Shown here: piece by piece, positions 13,101-21,350 of the stretch
Numbering within the stretch: position 1 is the first letter of the stretch
Layout of the letters: each line of letters starts with the position of its first letter
From: Bacillota bacterium
GTDB taxonomy: Bacteria > Bacillota > UBA4882 > UBA10575
Reading direction: 5' to 3'
DNA length: 32,338 bases
NCBI GenBank assembly: GCA_012735195.1
Contig: JAAYIC010000105.1
Span: 1 to 32,338, forward strand
Program-made: the position numbers and the translations under genes
Notes under the pieces: model-generated
The model's database searches: none
Told to the model about the DNA's origin: nothing
The model's input: the letters and a program-made list of their open reading frames with translations, nothing else

Positions 13101-16100
13101 GCTTTGGCCCGGGTCAGGGCCGCCCCGCCGCTCAGGGCAAAGATGTCGGTATCGTTGACCGCCTTGACTTCCAGGGAGTTGTCCGCGCCCGAGGTCAACT
13201 GTACGATGGCATTCTCAATATATGACCGGGTGGTGAGGGCGGTCAGGTTGACGGAAGAACTCCCGGAGATCCCCAGCCCAAACTTGGGGTCTGCAGGTTT
13301 GGTCTCTTCCGGGGGTTTGTCACCGGCGCCGCCCGAATCCTTCAGCTTTTGGTAGGCGTTGTTCAGGACCTCTTTCAGTTTTCCCGTGACTTGCCCGAAC
13401 TTGCCTTCGCCGGAACCCCCGCCGGAGCTCCCGTCGGACGGGGAGATCTTACTCTTTAATGAGGTCAATTTGTTCTTAACCCCGTCTTTCAGCTTGTCCT
13501 TCCAAGTGGTGCCGTCGGGGTTGGGATCGCTGTTGGAGACGATGGCGCCGACAACCGAAAGGGCGTTAACGCTCCCGTCGGTCCGGGCATAGACTTCCAG
13601 CTGCCCGGCGGTGATTAAACCTTGATAGTCGCCGGCGGACAGAAGGTCATTATCGCCGATAAAGGCTTTAGTCACGGTATTGATATCATTGAGCGCCACG
13701 CCAAAACCGGCGCCCAGGGCTTTACTGGAAGTAATCGCTCCCCCCAGCGCCCAGGCCAAAACGTCGTCTTCCGCCCTTACCGTGAGCTTGCCGGCGGTTA
13801 CCTGCGCCTCGTCGTCAATGGAGGCGGTGGTGGTGCTGTAAACACCGGTTAAAGCCACCATGCCGTTGAGCCCGTAACCGCTGCCCAGGCCGGCGGTGGG
13901 TGCAACGGAGATGATCTGTTCCCGCGATTTGGCGATCACGGACAGGTCAACCGGGGAGACGCCGGCCGCCGGTTTGATGACCGTCCCCTCCGCCACATAG
14001 GCGTTGGTCGTATTGTAGTACACGGGATGGCTGTACGCGCCGCCGACCGAGCCGCCGTCCGGCTGCGCGCCGACGCCGGCCGGGTTGGTCAGACCGCCGA
14101 TATTCCCGGCGGCAAAAGCCCCGCCAATCTCCGTGACGGCTTTGATCGTAACCGACGACTCCAGGGTCACCCGGAGCGACCAGTCCGCATACCGATCGCT
14201 CTTACCGTTGTCATCCTCATCGTCTTTCTTGTTTAACTCGTCAAGCCACTTGTCAACCCGCGTTTGTCCGGGGAGGACCGGTTTCCATTCTTGGCTGCCG
14301 GCTACGCCCAGGATATTGATGATGGAGTTTTTCCCTGTATAGGCCGTGGTGTTGTTGGCAAAAGAAAGGAGGCTGGCCGAACCGGCAATGCTTAAGTCAT
14401 CCGCTTTTCCTGCGGCATTGGCATAACCGGTCAATTGCGAGGAAAGGCCCAGATCGCCGGTGACATTTTTTAGTTTGTCAATAATGCTCTCGATTCCTTC
14501 GTATTTGTGCCAGGTGAACTCATAGGGCTGGATCGTTTGGGCGTTGAGCCCCACCCGCTTGGCTTCCAGGTTTGTATTGTCTCCGGTAAAGGCTGTGGCG
14601 GTGTGGTTGTAATCGCCATAGATCACAGCCGCGCTCAGCGAGAGCGAGGCGGCGGGATCCTCGGGTTTGGCCTTGTCCTTGGCTTTTGAAGCTACCTTGG
14701 TTAATGCCTTGTTATCGATCCCGCCGGCGATTACCCGGGACGATAAGACAATATCCTCCTTGGCCTTGACTGTTGTATTCTCGGCAATGGCCGCGATCGC
14801 CTGGTGGTCGGTGTTGACGATGGTTAGCGCCCCGGCCAGCCTGGGTTTGACCGCCGCGCCGGTCTTTCCATCCTGCTTCTCCTGTTGCTGGTCAAGCTTT
14901 TTCCCGATAAAATCCTGGACTTTGGCGCCGGCTTGCCGTTTGAATTTCGCGACAAACCCGGGGCTGACCAGTTTGGTCTCGGCCACGGTCTGGTTTTTTG
15001 TGGTCAGATCAAGGGCCTCAATGATCAGGTTATCGATGCCCGTCAGGTCGGCGGCGTTAATGGCTTCCGCCTTCGAGTCGACGGTGAAGATATTCACCGC
15101 CACCCCGGCGTAACCGGCGGAAGTGGCCGCGCTGGCCTGGGTGAAGAAACTGTTCTGATTGACGGCGCTGATGTTGAGGTCCCTTACATTAATAACGGCG
15201 CCGGAATCGACCCTGGCCAGGGAGTTAATATCCGCCTGGCTGATCAAGAGGGCCACTTGGCCGATGGAATCTTTATTATCGGTGTGGGCCAGACTCTTCA
15301 CTTCCAAGAGGGAATCGTTGCGTGCGCTTATGTCCAGGCTCCCCCCGGTAATCCTTGCGCCGCTCGCAACCGTCACCGCAGAATCCGCCTTCAGTTTGGT
15401 ATGGAGCAGGCCGACACTGACCCCTTCACCAATATTGGTTTCGGAGTTCCATTTCAAAACACTGTTGGCCGCGGCCTCCAGTTTCACCTGGCCGCTGGCG
15501 GTAAGAATCGAGCCGGCGCCGATATTAATCCCAGCTGTCGCGTTAACAACTCCCAACCCCGCCTCTTCCCCGGTGAGGTCGTCATCAATGCCGGAAGGCA
15601 AAGCCCCCATCGGCAGCCCCAGCAGGCTTGACGGCTCCCACTCAAAGGTGGCTGCGGCGCTCGTCAGCAAGGAGATGTTTTTTCCTTCCAGGGTGGCTCC
15701 TTTAATGTTGATTGCCGCCTCGCTCTGGACCCCCTTTTGTACTGCATCCTCATCATCCAGATCGAGCTTGTCTTGGTCTTGTGCCTGTTCGACTTTGAGC
15801 TCAAGGTCGCCGCCGGCCGAGACCTTGCTCCCTTCCGTAATATCGATACTGCTCTTGGCCTGAATAACAATTTTGCCATCTGCCGTAACTGTAATCTCCG
15901 GATTGCTCTCCAAGCCGTTGATATTGACAATATCACCAAAATCAACCGGACTGCCGGCGGTGGAATCCGCAAAAGCCCTGCCGATCTGGACTTTTCCTGC
16001 GTTAATCCGCAAAGACAGGCCGTCATTATCTCTGCTCCTGGCGTCAATCTTCCCTTTAACGGTGACCAGGCCGCTGGCGCTGATGGGGATATTCCCGGCC

Positions 16101-16594
16101 AGGACCGCCTCTACCGCCTCTCCCGACAGACCGCCGGTGAAAAAGTTGTCCATAAAATCTTTCGTGGGCGTCAGCAGGCTGAGCGTTCCCACGTTGATCT
16201 CTCCGGTCTCCCCTACCAGGACCCCGTGGCGGTTCAGGAAAAAGACGTTACCACCGATTTCTTCGCCTTTATATGAATTCAAAATACCGTGAATCTCCGA
16301 ACGTTCATTATGTATCAGGTTGATCAGGTTGATAGTACCATCGGGAAGGTATAGATTTGCTGTGTGTCCTTGGGCGATATTGAACTTCTCAAAAGAGTTA
16401 AAAGCATTAACGCCCTCGGTCGTTCCTGTGGTGATATCGGTTTTCGCTCCAGTTGTGTTTACCTGGGTAGCGGTTTACCCGTCGGCAACAATATCCGCGG
16501 CATGAACCATCCCGCCAAATATCCCGCAGGTGTTGTTTAGAAAAAATAGAGTGATAATAAAGGTTGCTATTAACCGCTTCTTCTTCCTTCTCAT
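1190..16594 (-). CDS. Giant TpsA filamentous haemagglutinin/LktA-like adhesin, interrupted by an in-frame TAA at codon 40
   Basis: Secreted beta-helical surface protein, the partner of the adjacent TpsB. The ATG at 16594 (behind GGTGGAG; an in-frame ATG at 16609 lacks a site) gives a signal peptide MRRKKKRLIATFIITLFFLN... ending near VHA-AD. After VADG comes an in-frame TAA (16475-16477), then the same frame continues unbroken for over 5,000 codons. The downstream part is a textbook TPS secretion domain (AFNSFEKFNIAQG, NLYLPDGTINLIN, IGGNVFFLNRHGVLVG, up to about residue 250). The longest stop-free frame can begin at TTG 16282 but would lack the signal peptide. Beyond lie dozens of about 50-60 residue repeats with GG..VN.I.N.T.A.I cores (roughly residues 800-3200), like the LktA-type filamentous adhesins. 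Two LysM domains (1421-1464, 1949-1992), a Lys/Gly/Ser/Pro-rich insert (about 1025-1108), an Asn-Gly-rich tract (about 4282-4314) and a poly-Glu C-terminus stand out. Function (adhesion, biofilm, contact toxicity) is not determinable. Confidence 0.85.
3645..3750 (-). repeat. Asn-Gly-rich tandem repeat tract in tpsA
   Basis: Encodes repeated three-residue units NGD, NGG, NGE, SGE ending in DDDS. On the plus strand this is a run of 9-base-like units (CCGTTNTCG and CCGTTTCCT variants). It is a flexible acidic linker between beta-helix modules. Short tandem repeats such as this can change copy number by slippage without breaking the frame when whole three-base units are gained or lost. Confidence 0.8.
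10619..10750 (-). other. LysM domain 2 inside TpsA
   Basis: The second LysM module starts YRVQEGETTQALAERFGV and ends GQVLIIP, 44 residues, at about residues 1949-1992. It lies some 485 residues after the end of the first and shares its YRVQEG opening and ANGL core, so the two probably arose by duplication. It is flanked on both sides by the usual repeat modules. Confidence 0.92.
12203..12334 (-). other. LysM domain 1 inside TpsA
   Basis: The encoded segment begins YRVQEGDSLAKIAEKFDL and ends GQELKIP, 44 residues, with the standard LysM pattern (Y.V..GD....IA..F......L...N.L.....I..GQ.L.IP). It interrupts the beta-helix repeats at about residues 1421-1464. LysM modules bind the N-acetylglucosamine backbone of peptidoglycan or chitin. 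Confidence 0.92.
16475..16477 (-). other. In-frame TAA stop codon between TpsA signal peptide and TPS domain
   Basis: Reading from ATG 16594, codon 40 is TAA (plus strand TTA at 16475-16477). Both sides are clearly the same protein: ADIVADG before it, TATQVNTTGAKTDITTGTTE after it, matching the start of a TPS domain, in which this position normally carries a residue such as Gln, Arg or Ser. A single base change from CAA, AAA or GAA would explain it. It could be a true nonsense mutation, a sequencing error, or a site that is read through. Confidence 0.9.
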
Positions 16595-16639
16595 TGCTCT
16601 CCACCCCATTTTACATTTATCTAAAAACTGGCTATTTTG

Positions 16640-16795
16640 CTCTTCTGCGCCAAAAAAAAAGCAACTCCGCTCCGGAGTATAATTTCTCTAAATATCCGCC
16701 TTCCCGGCGGTTGAAACTTCCCTGCCTTCCGCAGCTTCCCTGATCTCTACCTTCCCGGCAGCTGGGAAAGGATTTCTTATCCAAGTTTTTTTTGC
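16640..16795 (-). promoter_or_regulatory. Hairpin-rich tpsA leader, possible attenuator
   Basis: Upstream of tpsA the minus strand can form a row of short hairpins: CTGC-GGAAG-GCAG, CCGCC-GGGAA-GGCGG and ACTCC-GGAGC-GGAGT, the last followed by a T tract. The motif GGGAAG recurs four times in about 70 bases. The arrangement (structured RNA, then terminator, then a gap of about 60 bases to the start codon) resembles a riboswitch or attenuator. It does not match the lysine, cobalamin, T-box or c-di-GMP-I consensus that I can recall. The structural reading is from sequence; the regulatory role is inference. Confidence 0.4.
16652..16678 (-). terminator. Intrinsic terminator in tpsA leader
   Basis: On the minus strand a five-base stem ACTCC/GGAGT with a five-base loop is followed by TGC and nine T residues (plus strand 16652-16660 is A9). 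It lies about 58 bases upstream of the tpsA ATG and points towards the gene, so transcripts entering from upstream would have to pass it. Confidence 0.55.
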
Positions 16796-16859
16796 TATTA
16801 TTCGCTATTTTTTTCTAAATCCCTGCAAACGTGTATAAAAATTTTCATTTCTATAGCGG

Positions 16860-16985
16860 TAATTATCAGGTTTTCGGCTCCCGTCTATATTGTTTTTTAT
16901 AATGAATTTATTGCCCTGAATCGCGGCCAGATCTGTACAGCGCATACCGCCGATAATACCGGTTTCATCTTCTTTGATAGTGGAG
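16860..16985 (-). pseudogene. Decayed fragment resembling tpsA coding sequence
   Basis: Bases 16901-16940 match 2531-2570 inside tpsA at 32 of 40 positions without gaps. The translated fragment CTDLAAIQGNKFIIKN parallels GTDLAAVQGNNLIIEG in TpsA. The surrounding frame then loses similarity, and a one-base shift gives GAENLIIT, consistent with frameshift decay. It has no ribosome-binding site and sits directly after a terminator. Most likely it is a remnant of a second tpsA gene or of a partial duplication. Confidence 0.45.
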
Positions 16986-17020
16986 AGAAAAAGCCCCGGC
17001 AAAATCTATACCGGGGCTTT
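16984..17020 (-). terminator. Intrinsic terminator after the methyltransferase gene
   Basis: Ten-base perfect stem AAAGCCCCGG / CCGGGGCTTT (16990-16999 and 17011-17020) with an 11-base loop, followed on the minus strand by TTTTTCTCTC. It lies about 70 bases after the methyltransferase stop and separates that gene from the tpsA leader. Confidence 0.8.
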
Positions 17021-17088
17021 ACATTATTTATGATTATAGGGGGAGACCAACCCGGAGCTTGGCGCGGGCGCATCCCCTTACCGGGTAT

Positions 17089-17907
17089 TCACTGCTTACG
17101 AAAGATTAGGATATTCTGGTGCGTGATATTCGGTACATAACATTTTTTCACGGCATAGGGCTTCAACGGGCGTTGGGTCGCCTGGTTCCACCAGATGCGC
17201 AATCCTTTCCATTTAAAGCCTGTTTCACGGATTTTTTCCGCCACTTTATAACTAACTGGCAGGTATTCCCCGTCTTGATACCGGTCTCCTACCAATAAAA
17301 CCAGATAACGTTGGGGCTGAAGGACCCGCCAGGCCTGCTCGGCAAAGTCAGCCATCTTCTGCAGGTAACTGGCGAAATCCGGCAGGTTTCCCAGATCTCT
17401 CTTGTCATCATGGCCAAACATGGCGAAGTTGGTTTCTTTCTTGAACTGTACCCGGTGCCGGCAACCGTATGGCGGGTCGGTGATAATCGCCGCCAGGCAA
17501 CCGGCGGGGAACTTCTTTAGCTCGCAGAGGCAATCACCGTGAATCATTGTCCCCCGGATCGGCTCTCCGGTCCTATCCGGGAGAAAACAGCCATTTTTGA
17601 CCGTAAAATTTTCCTGGATCTCCTGATAAACACGGACCCATTTCGGATTTAACTCGATGCCAACGGCTTTTCTTTGCGCTAAAGCCGCCCCCAGCAGGGT
17701 ACTCCCCGTGCCGGCAAAAGGATCCAGTACGCTTTCGCCTTTCTTTGTAAAAAACCTGATAATCTCGGCCATTAACTGCGGGGGTTTAATCGCCCCGTGC
17801 TTTTTCCGGAGGGAATGGGTCGGGTCGGGCGGGTAGTTCGTGGGGAAGATGGTACTCGTCCAGTACAACCACTCGGAGCCGGAAAGGTCGTTTAACAAAT
17901 TATCCAT
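17089..17907 (-). CDS. Site-specific DNA methyltransferase, N6-adenine/N4-cytosine family
   Basis: Transfers a methyl group from S-adenosylmethionine to an amino group of adenine or cytosine in a target sequence. Of 272 residues, 62-70 are the SAM-binding motif DPFAGTGST, followed by GIELNP; 144-147 are the catalytic DPPY, preceded by MIHGDCLCELKKFPAG. The SAM motif precedes DPPY by about 75 residues, and the stretch before it (KPPQLMAEIIRFFTKKGESV) is what usually sits late in beta-class enzymes, so this is a circularly permuted order. The ATG at 17907 has GGAG upstream. No restriction endonuclease lies beside it, so it is probably an orphan regulatory or genome-marking methylase, or a former phage gene. 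Target sequence unknown. Confidence 0.85.
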   Translation of the reverse strand: MDNLLNDLSGSEWLYWTSTIFPTNYPPDPTHSLRKKHGAIKPPQLMAEIIRFFTKKGESVLDPFAGTGSTLLGAALAQRKAVGIELNPKWVRVYQEIQENFTVKNGCFLPDRTGEPIRGTMIHGDCLCELKKFPAGCLAAIITDPPYGCRHRVQFKKETNFAMFGHDDKRDLGNLPDFASYLQKMADFAEQAWRVLQPQRYLVLLVGDRYQDGEYLPVSYKVAEKIRETGFKWKGLRIWWNQATQRPLKPYAVKKCYVPNITHQNILIFRKQ

Positions 17908-17996
17908 AGGGATTCTCCATATCTGCTTTCCACGGTTATTTGTTCCTAGTCTATTCTCCGGCCCTCTTTATCATACTTTGCTTTCTTAAACAAAAT

Positions 17997-19376
17997 CTAC
18001 CAGACAAGGTTGATCTCCAAAGCAACCTTTTCCTCGAGGAAATCATAGCTCAGCCCGGCTTCAAAACAGTGCAGGTTCTGGAAGAGAGCGACTTTTTGAG
18101 TGTTCCATAAACCCCCTTCTTTTCCCCACATATATACGGCCTCCAGCCCCAATGACCATGGGCCGGCCTGCAAAAGCCGGCCTAAGACCGCTGTTTCCAA
18201 CTGCCAGCCGGAAAGGTATTCTTTTCCCCAGTCCCCCCGGGCATAGACCAGTCCATGCCTGGTGGAGAATTGGGAAGACCAGTTTTTCCTTACTCTTCCG
18301 CCGAGACTCTCCGCCTTGGGATCGCCCAGGGAGGCGCCAAGACCGGTGATTTCGTGGGGATATCCCTTTCGTAAGAAAAGCTCCCCCGTGGCCTTAGGCG
18401 CCAGGGGGAAAGAGAGTTGCATCCACCTTTCACCCGGAATATCCACATTTTCCCGGTTATTCGTAATGCCGGCGCTTAAATGCGACCGGATTTTCCGGTG
18501 GGTTAGTGAAAAAACCGCCTTTTCCCCGGCCCGGCTGTCCCAGGTGTAATAGGTCTCCATGGTCAACAACTCATTGGGAAACCAGTGAAAGCCGGCGGTT
18601 AATTCCAGGCGCCCGTTACTGCCTACAGTCGCCCCGGCGCTGACGGCAAACTGCGTTAAAAGAGGGTAGCGAAGGCTTCCTGAAAAAAATACCGACCAGT
18701 CTTTCTCAAAACCAATGCGTATGAAGGGCCAACCCTCGTAGGTCCTGATAGGAAGGTTCAGCGGCGGCAGGGGTAAAAGGCGGAGACCTTTCACTTTCAC
18801 CCAGCCGGCGCTTGTTTTTAGCCGCTCGTTATCCACCCGGACCGAGCCAACAGAAAACTCCAGATCCGGCTGGGGCTGGGTACAACGGGTAAACGCCGCG
18901 TCTTGCAAGGATAAAGAGGAACCAATGATTTCCGCCCGGGAACCACGGAAAAGCGTCCCCTCCATGTCACCGGTGACCGCTCTTATTTCCCCTCTTGTTG
19001 TCTGAAGATTATACAGTAACTCTTCTCCCCGCAGAAAGAAGGAAGGGTGTATGAGCTCCACCTCACCGGTGGCTTCCAGCCACCCCTCCCGGTCGAAAAC
19101 TACTTCGTCTCCTCTGATTACCAGTTCACCGCTGCGAATCTCCACGCCGTCGCTGCCGGTAAAGACCCGGGCCTCCGGATCAAACTCCGCCTGGCCGGCG
19201 ATGATTTCGATCTCTTCGCCGGCAAAGACCTGGTCGGAAGCGGCGGCCCTCCCGGCGTCCAAAGAAAAAAACAACGCCAAAAGGAGAAAAAACACCCAAA
19301 GGGTAAATTCCCCTGCTTTCGTCGGCGCGCATATGCGTGCAGGCTCAGAAAAACTCCGCATATTTCTTTCTTTCAC
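17997..19376 (-). CDS. Short LptD/OstA-like outer-membrane beta-barrel protein
   Basis: Probable outer-membrane protein related to the LPS-assembly factor LptD. The GTG start at 19376 follows a GGGGGG site by seven bases, 28 bases after the upstream stop. The 459-residue protein has a long charged start, a hydrophobic segment (WVFFLLLALFFSL) and an AAA-SD signal cleavage site. Residues about 50-170 are an OstA/LptA-type beta-taco (VFTGSDGVEIRSGELVIRGD, then EGWLEATGEVEL). The phrase FTRCTQPQPDLEFSVGSV and LRLLPLPPLNLPI follow the LptD layout at the entry to the barrel. The rest shows alternating strands and ends in a final Trp, the terminal aromatic expected of a barrel inserted by BamA. LptD is usually over 700 residues, so this is a reduced version; it may move another lipid or be structural. 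Confidence 0.72.
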   Translation of the reverse strand: MKERNMRSFSEPARICAPTKAGEFTLWVFFLLLALFFSLDAGRAAASDQVFAGEEIEIIAGQAEFDPEARVFTGSDGVEIRSGELVIRGDEVVFDREGWLEATGEVELIHPSFFLRGEELLYNLQTTRGEIRAVTGDMEGTLFRGSRAEIIGSSLSLQDAAFTRCTQPQPDLEFSVGSVRVDNERLKTSAGWVKVKGLRLLPLPPLNLPIRTYEGWPFIRIGFEKDWSVFFSGSLRYPLLTQFAVSAGATVGSNGRLELTAGFHWFPNELLTMETYYTWDSRAGEKAVFSLTHRKIRSHLSAGITNNRENVDIPGERWMQLSFPLAPKATGELFLRKGYPHEITGLGASLGDPKAESLGGRVRKNWSSQFSTRHGLVYARGDWGKEYLSGWQLETAVLGRLLQAGPWSLGLEAVYMWGKEGGLWNTQKVALFQNLHCFEAGLSYDFLEEKVALEINLVW

Positions 19377-19404
19377 TGGGCATCCCCCCGCATTTTCTCC
19401 CTGT

Positions 19405-20994
19405 TCATTTCCACCGGGCGGTATTGAACAACGGGTAACCTTGGGGAGAAAATGCTAATTCCTGTAGTTCTTTGGAGAGAAAATATGGTTTAGTGGCGAA
19501 ATAAACCGGAATTACCGGCCAATCTCTTAGGACCATTCTTTCCAGCGCATGGCAGATCTCCATCCGTTCCCGGATCTCCGTACTCTCTTGGACCCGCTGT
19601 AGCCAACGGTCGTACTCCCCATTCCGGTAGGCGGAAAAATTCTCATATGCGCCGGAGGCAAGAATATTCAAAAAGGCCGCCGGGTCCGGGTAATCGCTGA
19701 TCCAACCGGCCCGCGCCGTATAAAACCTGCCTGTTGCACAAAGTTCTTCATACTCCGGCCAGGTCAGAACCTTCACCCGTACGGTCAAACCCAGATTGAT
19801 CTCCCACATTTCAGCGATTGCCCGGGCAATTGCCTCGGAGGCTTTCCCTTCGACCGTCACCAGTTCCAATGGGGGAAAGCCATCCTCTCCCGGATAACCG
19901 GCACGGGAGAGCAGGGCCCGGGCTTTCTCTATATCCATTGACGGGACCAGATCCCCGCCGGCACTCCGGAAGTCTTGACCGGTAATCCCATCCGGAATCC
20001 CCGGAGAAATCAAACCGGTGGCAGGAATCCCGTTTAAGCCCATGATCTTTTCTGCTATATATCCACGGTCGATCGCCAGGGCCAGCGCCTCACGGACCAA
20101 GGGATTATTTAAGGGTGGGCGCCGGAGGTTCAGGTAAAGATAACCGGTACTGCCGGTAGGGGCTTGTACCAGATCCGGACCGTATTTGGAGAGATCGGAA
20201 AGGGGGGGTTCATCCATCAGGTCGATCAAGCCCGCCCCATAGAGGGAGATTGCGGCCGCCGGGGCCAAAAAGGTGATTTTCACCCTTTCCAGATATACCC
20301 GTCCCCTGGCATAATGCCGGTTCGGCTCTAAAACCACATAGTCCCGGGGTTCCCATTCTTTGATGCAATAAGGCCCGTTACTACAGAAACCCGGGAGGTA
20401 AGCGCCTTTTTCCTCCATGGAACCGGCGGTATTATAAAGGGAATGGACCGGGAAAAACTGCGGTAGGGTTAACAAGGCGAGAAAATGTCCGGCCGGTTCG
20501 GCCAGTTCCACCTGGAGGGTCTTCTCATCCAAGGCCCTGATCCCCACCTTGGCGAAGGAATCCAGTTGGCCGGAGCGGTAAGCCCGGGCGTTAACTATTA
20601 TGTCGAATAAAAAACCGTATTGAAACTTGCTTCCCGGCGCCAGTAACCGCCGCCAGGTGGAATGAAAATCATAAGCGGTCACCGGATCCCCGTTAGACCA
20701 AAAACTCTCCCGAAGATGGAAGGTATAGACGAGTCCGTCCCCAGAAACCTCCAGACTGCGAGCGGCCGCCGGCACCAGGATCCCGTTATCCCAGGTTACA
20801 AGGCCTTCATGGAGATTGGCAAGGAGAATCTTTTCTGTATTCGTAACCGCAGTCTCCGGGTCTATGCTTAGGGGAATTTCGGAGAAATTCACCGCCAGGC
20901 TTTCCCTTACGGCCGCCCGCAACTGGGAAGAGGGAGAAAAGACTACCGCAACCAAAAGCAAAACCCATAAGATTGTGATGGCATACCTTTGCAT
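19405..20994 (-). CDS. OppA/DppA-type (family 5) periplasmic solute-binding protein
   Basis: Extracytoplasmic receptor of an ABC importer for peptides or similar solutes. Start taken at ATG 20994, nine bases after AGGGAG (GTG 20997 is also possible; the upstream TTG sits on the ribosome site). The 529-residue product has a signal peptide ending SSQLRAA and no lipobox cysteine, so it should be released into a periplasm rather than lipid-anchored, unlike most Gram-positive binding proteins. Family 5 signatures include ILLANLHEGLVTWD, YTFHLRESFWSNGDPVTAYDF, SNGPYCIKEW, NNPLVREALALAIDR and DYPDPAAFLNIL. No permease or ATPase genes are nearby. It is followed by the LptD-like gene after 28 bases, so the two are co-transcribed. 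Ligand unknown. Confidence 0.88.
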   Translation of the reverse strand: MQRYAITILWVLLLVAVVFSPSSQLRAAVRESLAVNFSEIPLSIDPETAVTNTEKILLANLHEGLVTWDNGILVPAAARSLEVSGDGLVYTFHLRESFWSNGDPVTAYDFHSTWRRLLAPGSKFQYGFLFDIIVNARAYRSGQLDSFAKVGIRALDEKTLQVELAEPAGHFLALLTLPQFFPVHSLYNTAGSMEEKGAYLPGFCSNGPYCIKEWEPRDYVVLEPNRHYARGRVYLERVKITFLAPAAAISLYGAGLIDLMDEPPLSDLSKYGPDLVQAPTGSTGYLYLNLRRPPLNNPLVREALALAIDRGYIAEKIMGLNGIPATGLISPGIPDGITGQDFRSAGGDLVPSMDIEKARALLSRAGYPGEDGFPPLELVTVEGKASEAIARAIAEMWEINLGLTVRVKVLTWPEYEELCATGRFYTARAGWISDYPDPAAFLNILASGAYENFSAYRNGEYDRWLQRVQESTEIRERMEICHALERMVLRDWPVIPVYFATKPYFLSKELQELAFSPQGYPLFNTARWK

Positions 20995-21014
20995 CACCCG
21001 CAACTCCCTGTCAA

Positions 21015-21060
21015 CTCTTTTCTCTCATTGTATCAAAGTTTGCGCCGGAAGAAAACAGGA
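21015..21060 (-). promoter_or_regulatory. Putative extended -10 promoter of the binding-protein/LptD-like unit
   Basis: Minus strand has TG-A-TACAAT (the -10 at 21027-21032), an extended -10 element. No strong -35 is visible 17-19 bases upstream (TTTTCT region). Transcription would begin near 21020, leaving a leader of about 26 bases with the AGGGAG ribosome site. Confidence 0.5.
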
Positions 21061-21101
21061 GAAATTTCACTGCGCGAAAGTAGATCCTTACCGGCGCCAA
21101 T

Positions 21102-21150
21102 AAAAAAACCGCCCCGGCTTTGGACTGCGCATTTGGCGTCCACGGGGCGG
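21102..21150 (-). terminator. Intrinsic terminator of pckG
   Basis: Eight-base stem CCGCCCCG/CGGGGCGG (21109-21116 with 21143-21150), extended inside by TGGAC/GTCCA, followed on the minus strand by TTTTTTT (21102-21108). It lies 220 bases after the pckG stop and just before the next promoter, so the long 3' untranslated region including the inverted-repeat block would be transcribed. Confidence 0.75.
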
Positions 21151-21159
21151 CCGTCCTCT

Positions 21160-21350
21160 CCGCGCGAAGCGTCGCGCATTGCGCGACGCATTACATATGC
21201 GGCGCTTTGCATGGTGTAATGAATAGCGTTCTGTGCGCGCTCACGCGTTACGCCCGGGATTACCTGCATTGCCCAGATAATACCACAGCAGCGCGCGCAC
21301 GCATTGCACAGCGCGCACAAGTACACGGCGCGTGTACATTGCACGTACAT
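21160..21350. repeat. Non-coding block dense in GC-rich inverted repeats
   Basis: Contains GCGTCGCGC-ATT-GCGCGACGC (21169-21189, nine-base perfect arms), CATTACA/TGTAATG (21189-21195 and 21215-21221), TGTGCGCGCT/AGCGCGCACA (21232-21241 and 21310-21319) and GTACACG-GCG-CGTGTAC (21321-21337). Long runs alternate purine and pyrimidine (GCGCGCGCACGC), and the word GCATTGC recurs. It lies between the pckG stop and terminator. The open frame across it on the minus strand lacks any recognisable domain and runs through the terminator. I see no gene; it may be a folded 3' untranslated region or a small non-autonomous repeat. Confidence 0.6.

Noticed and set aside
853-16292. Many plus-strand open frames opposite tpsA
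   Set aside because: They are by-products of the GC-rich, repetitive coding strand; they have no ribosome sites or domains and overlap an unbroken minus-strand gene.
16640-16795. c-di-GMP-I, cobalamin or lysine riboswitch upstream of tpsA
   Set aside because: None of the conserved core words of these classes as I recall them can be found; it is reported only as an unclassified structured leader.
16805-17002. Open frame of 65 codons on the minus strand upstream of tpsA
   Set aside because: No ribosome-binding site; it begins inside the methyltransferase terminator hairpin and its only similarity is to an internal part of tpsA, so it is treated as a decayed fragment.
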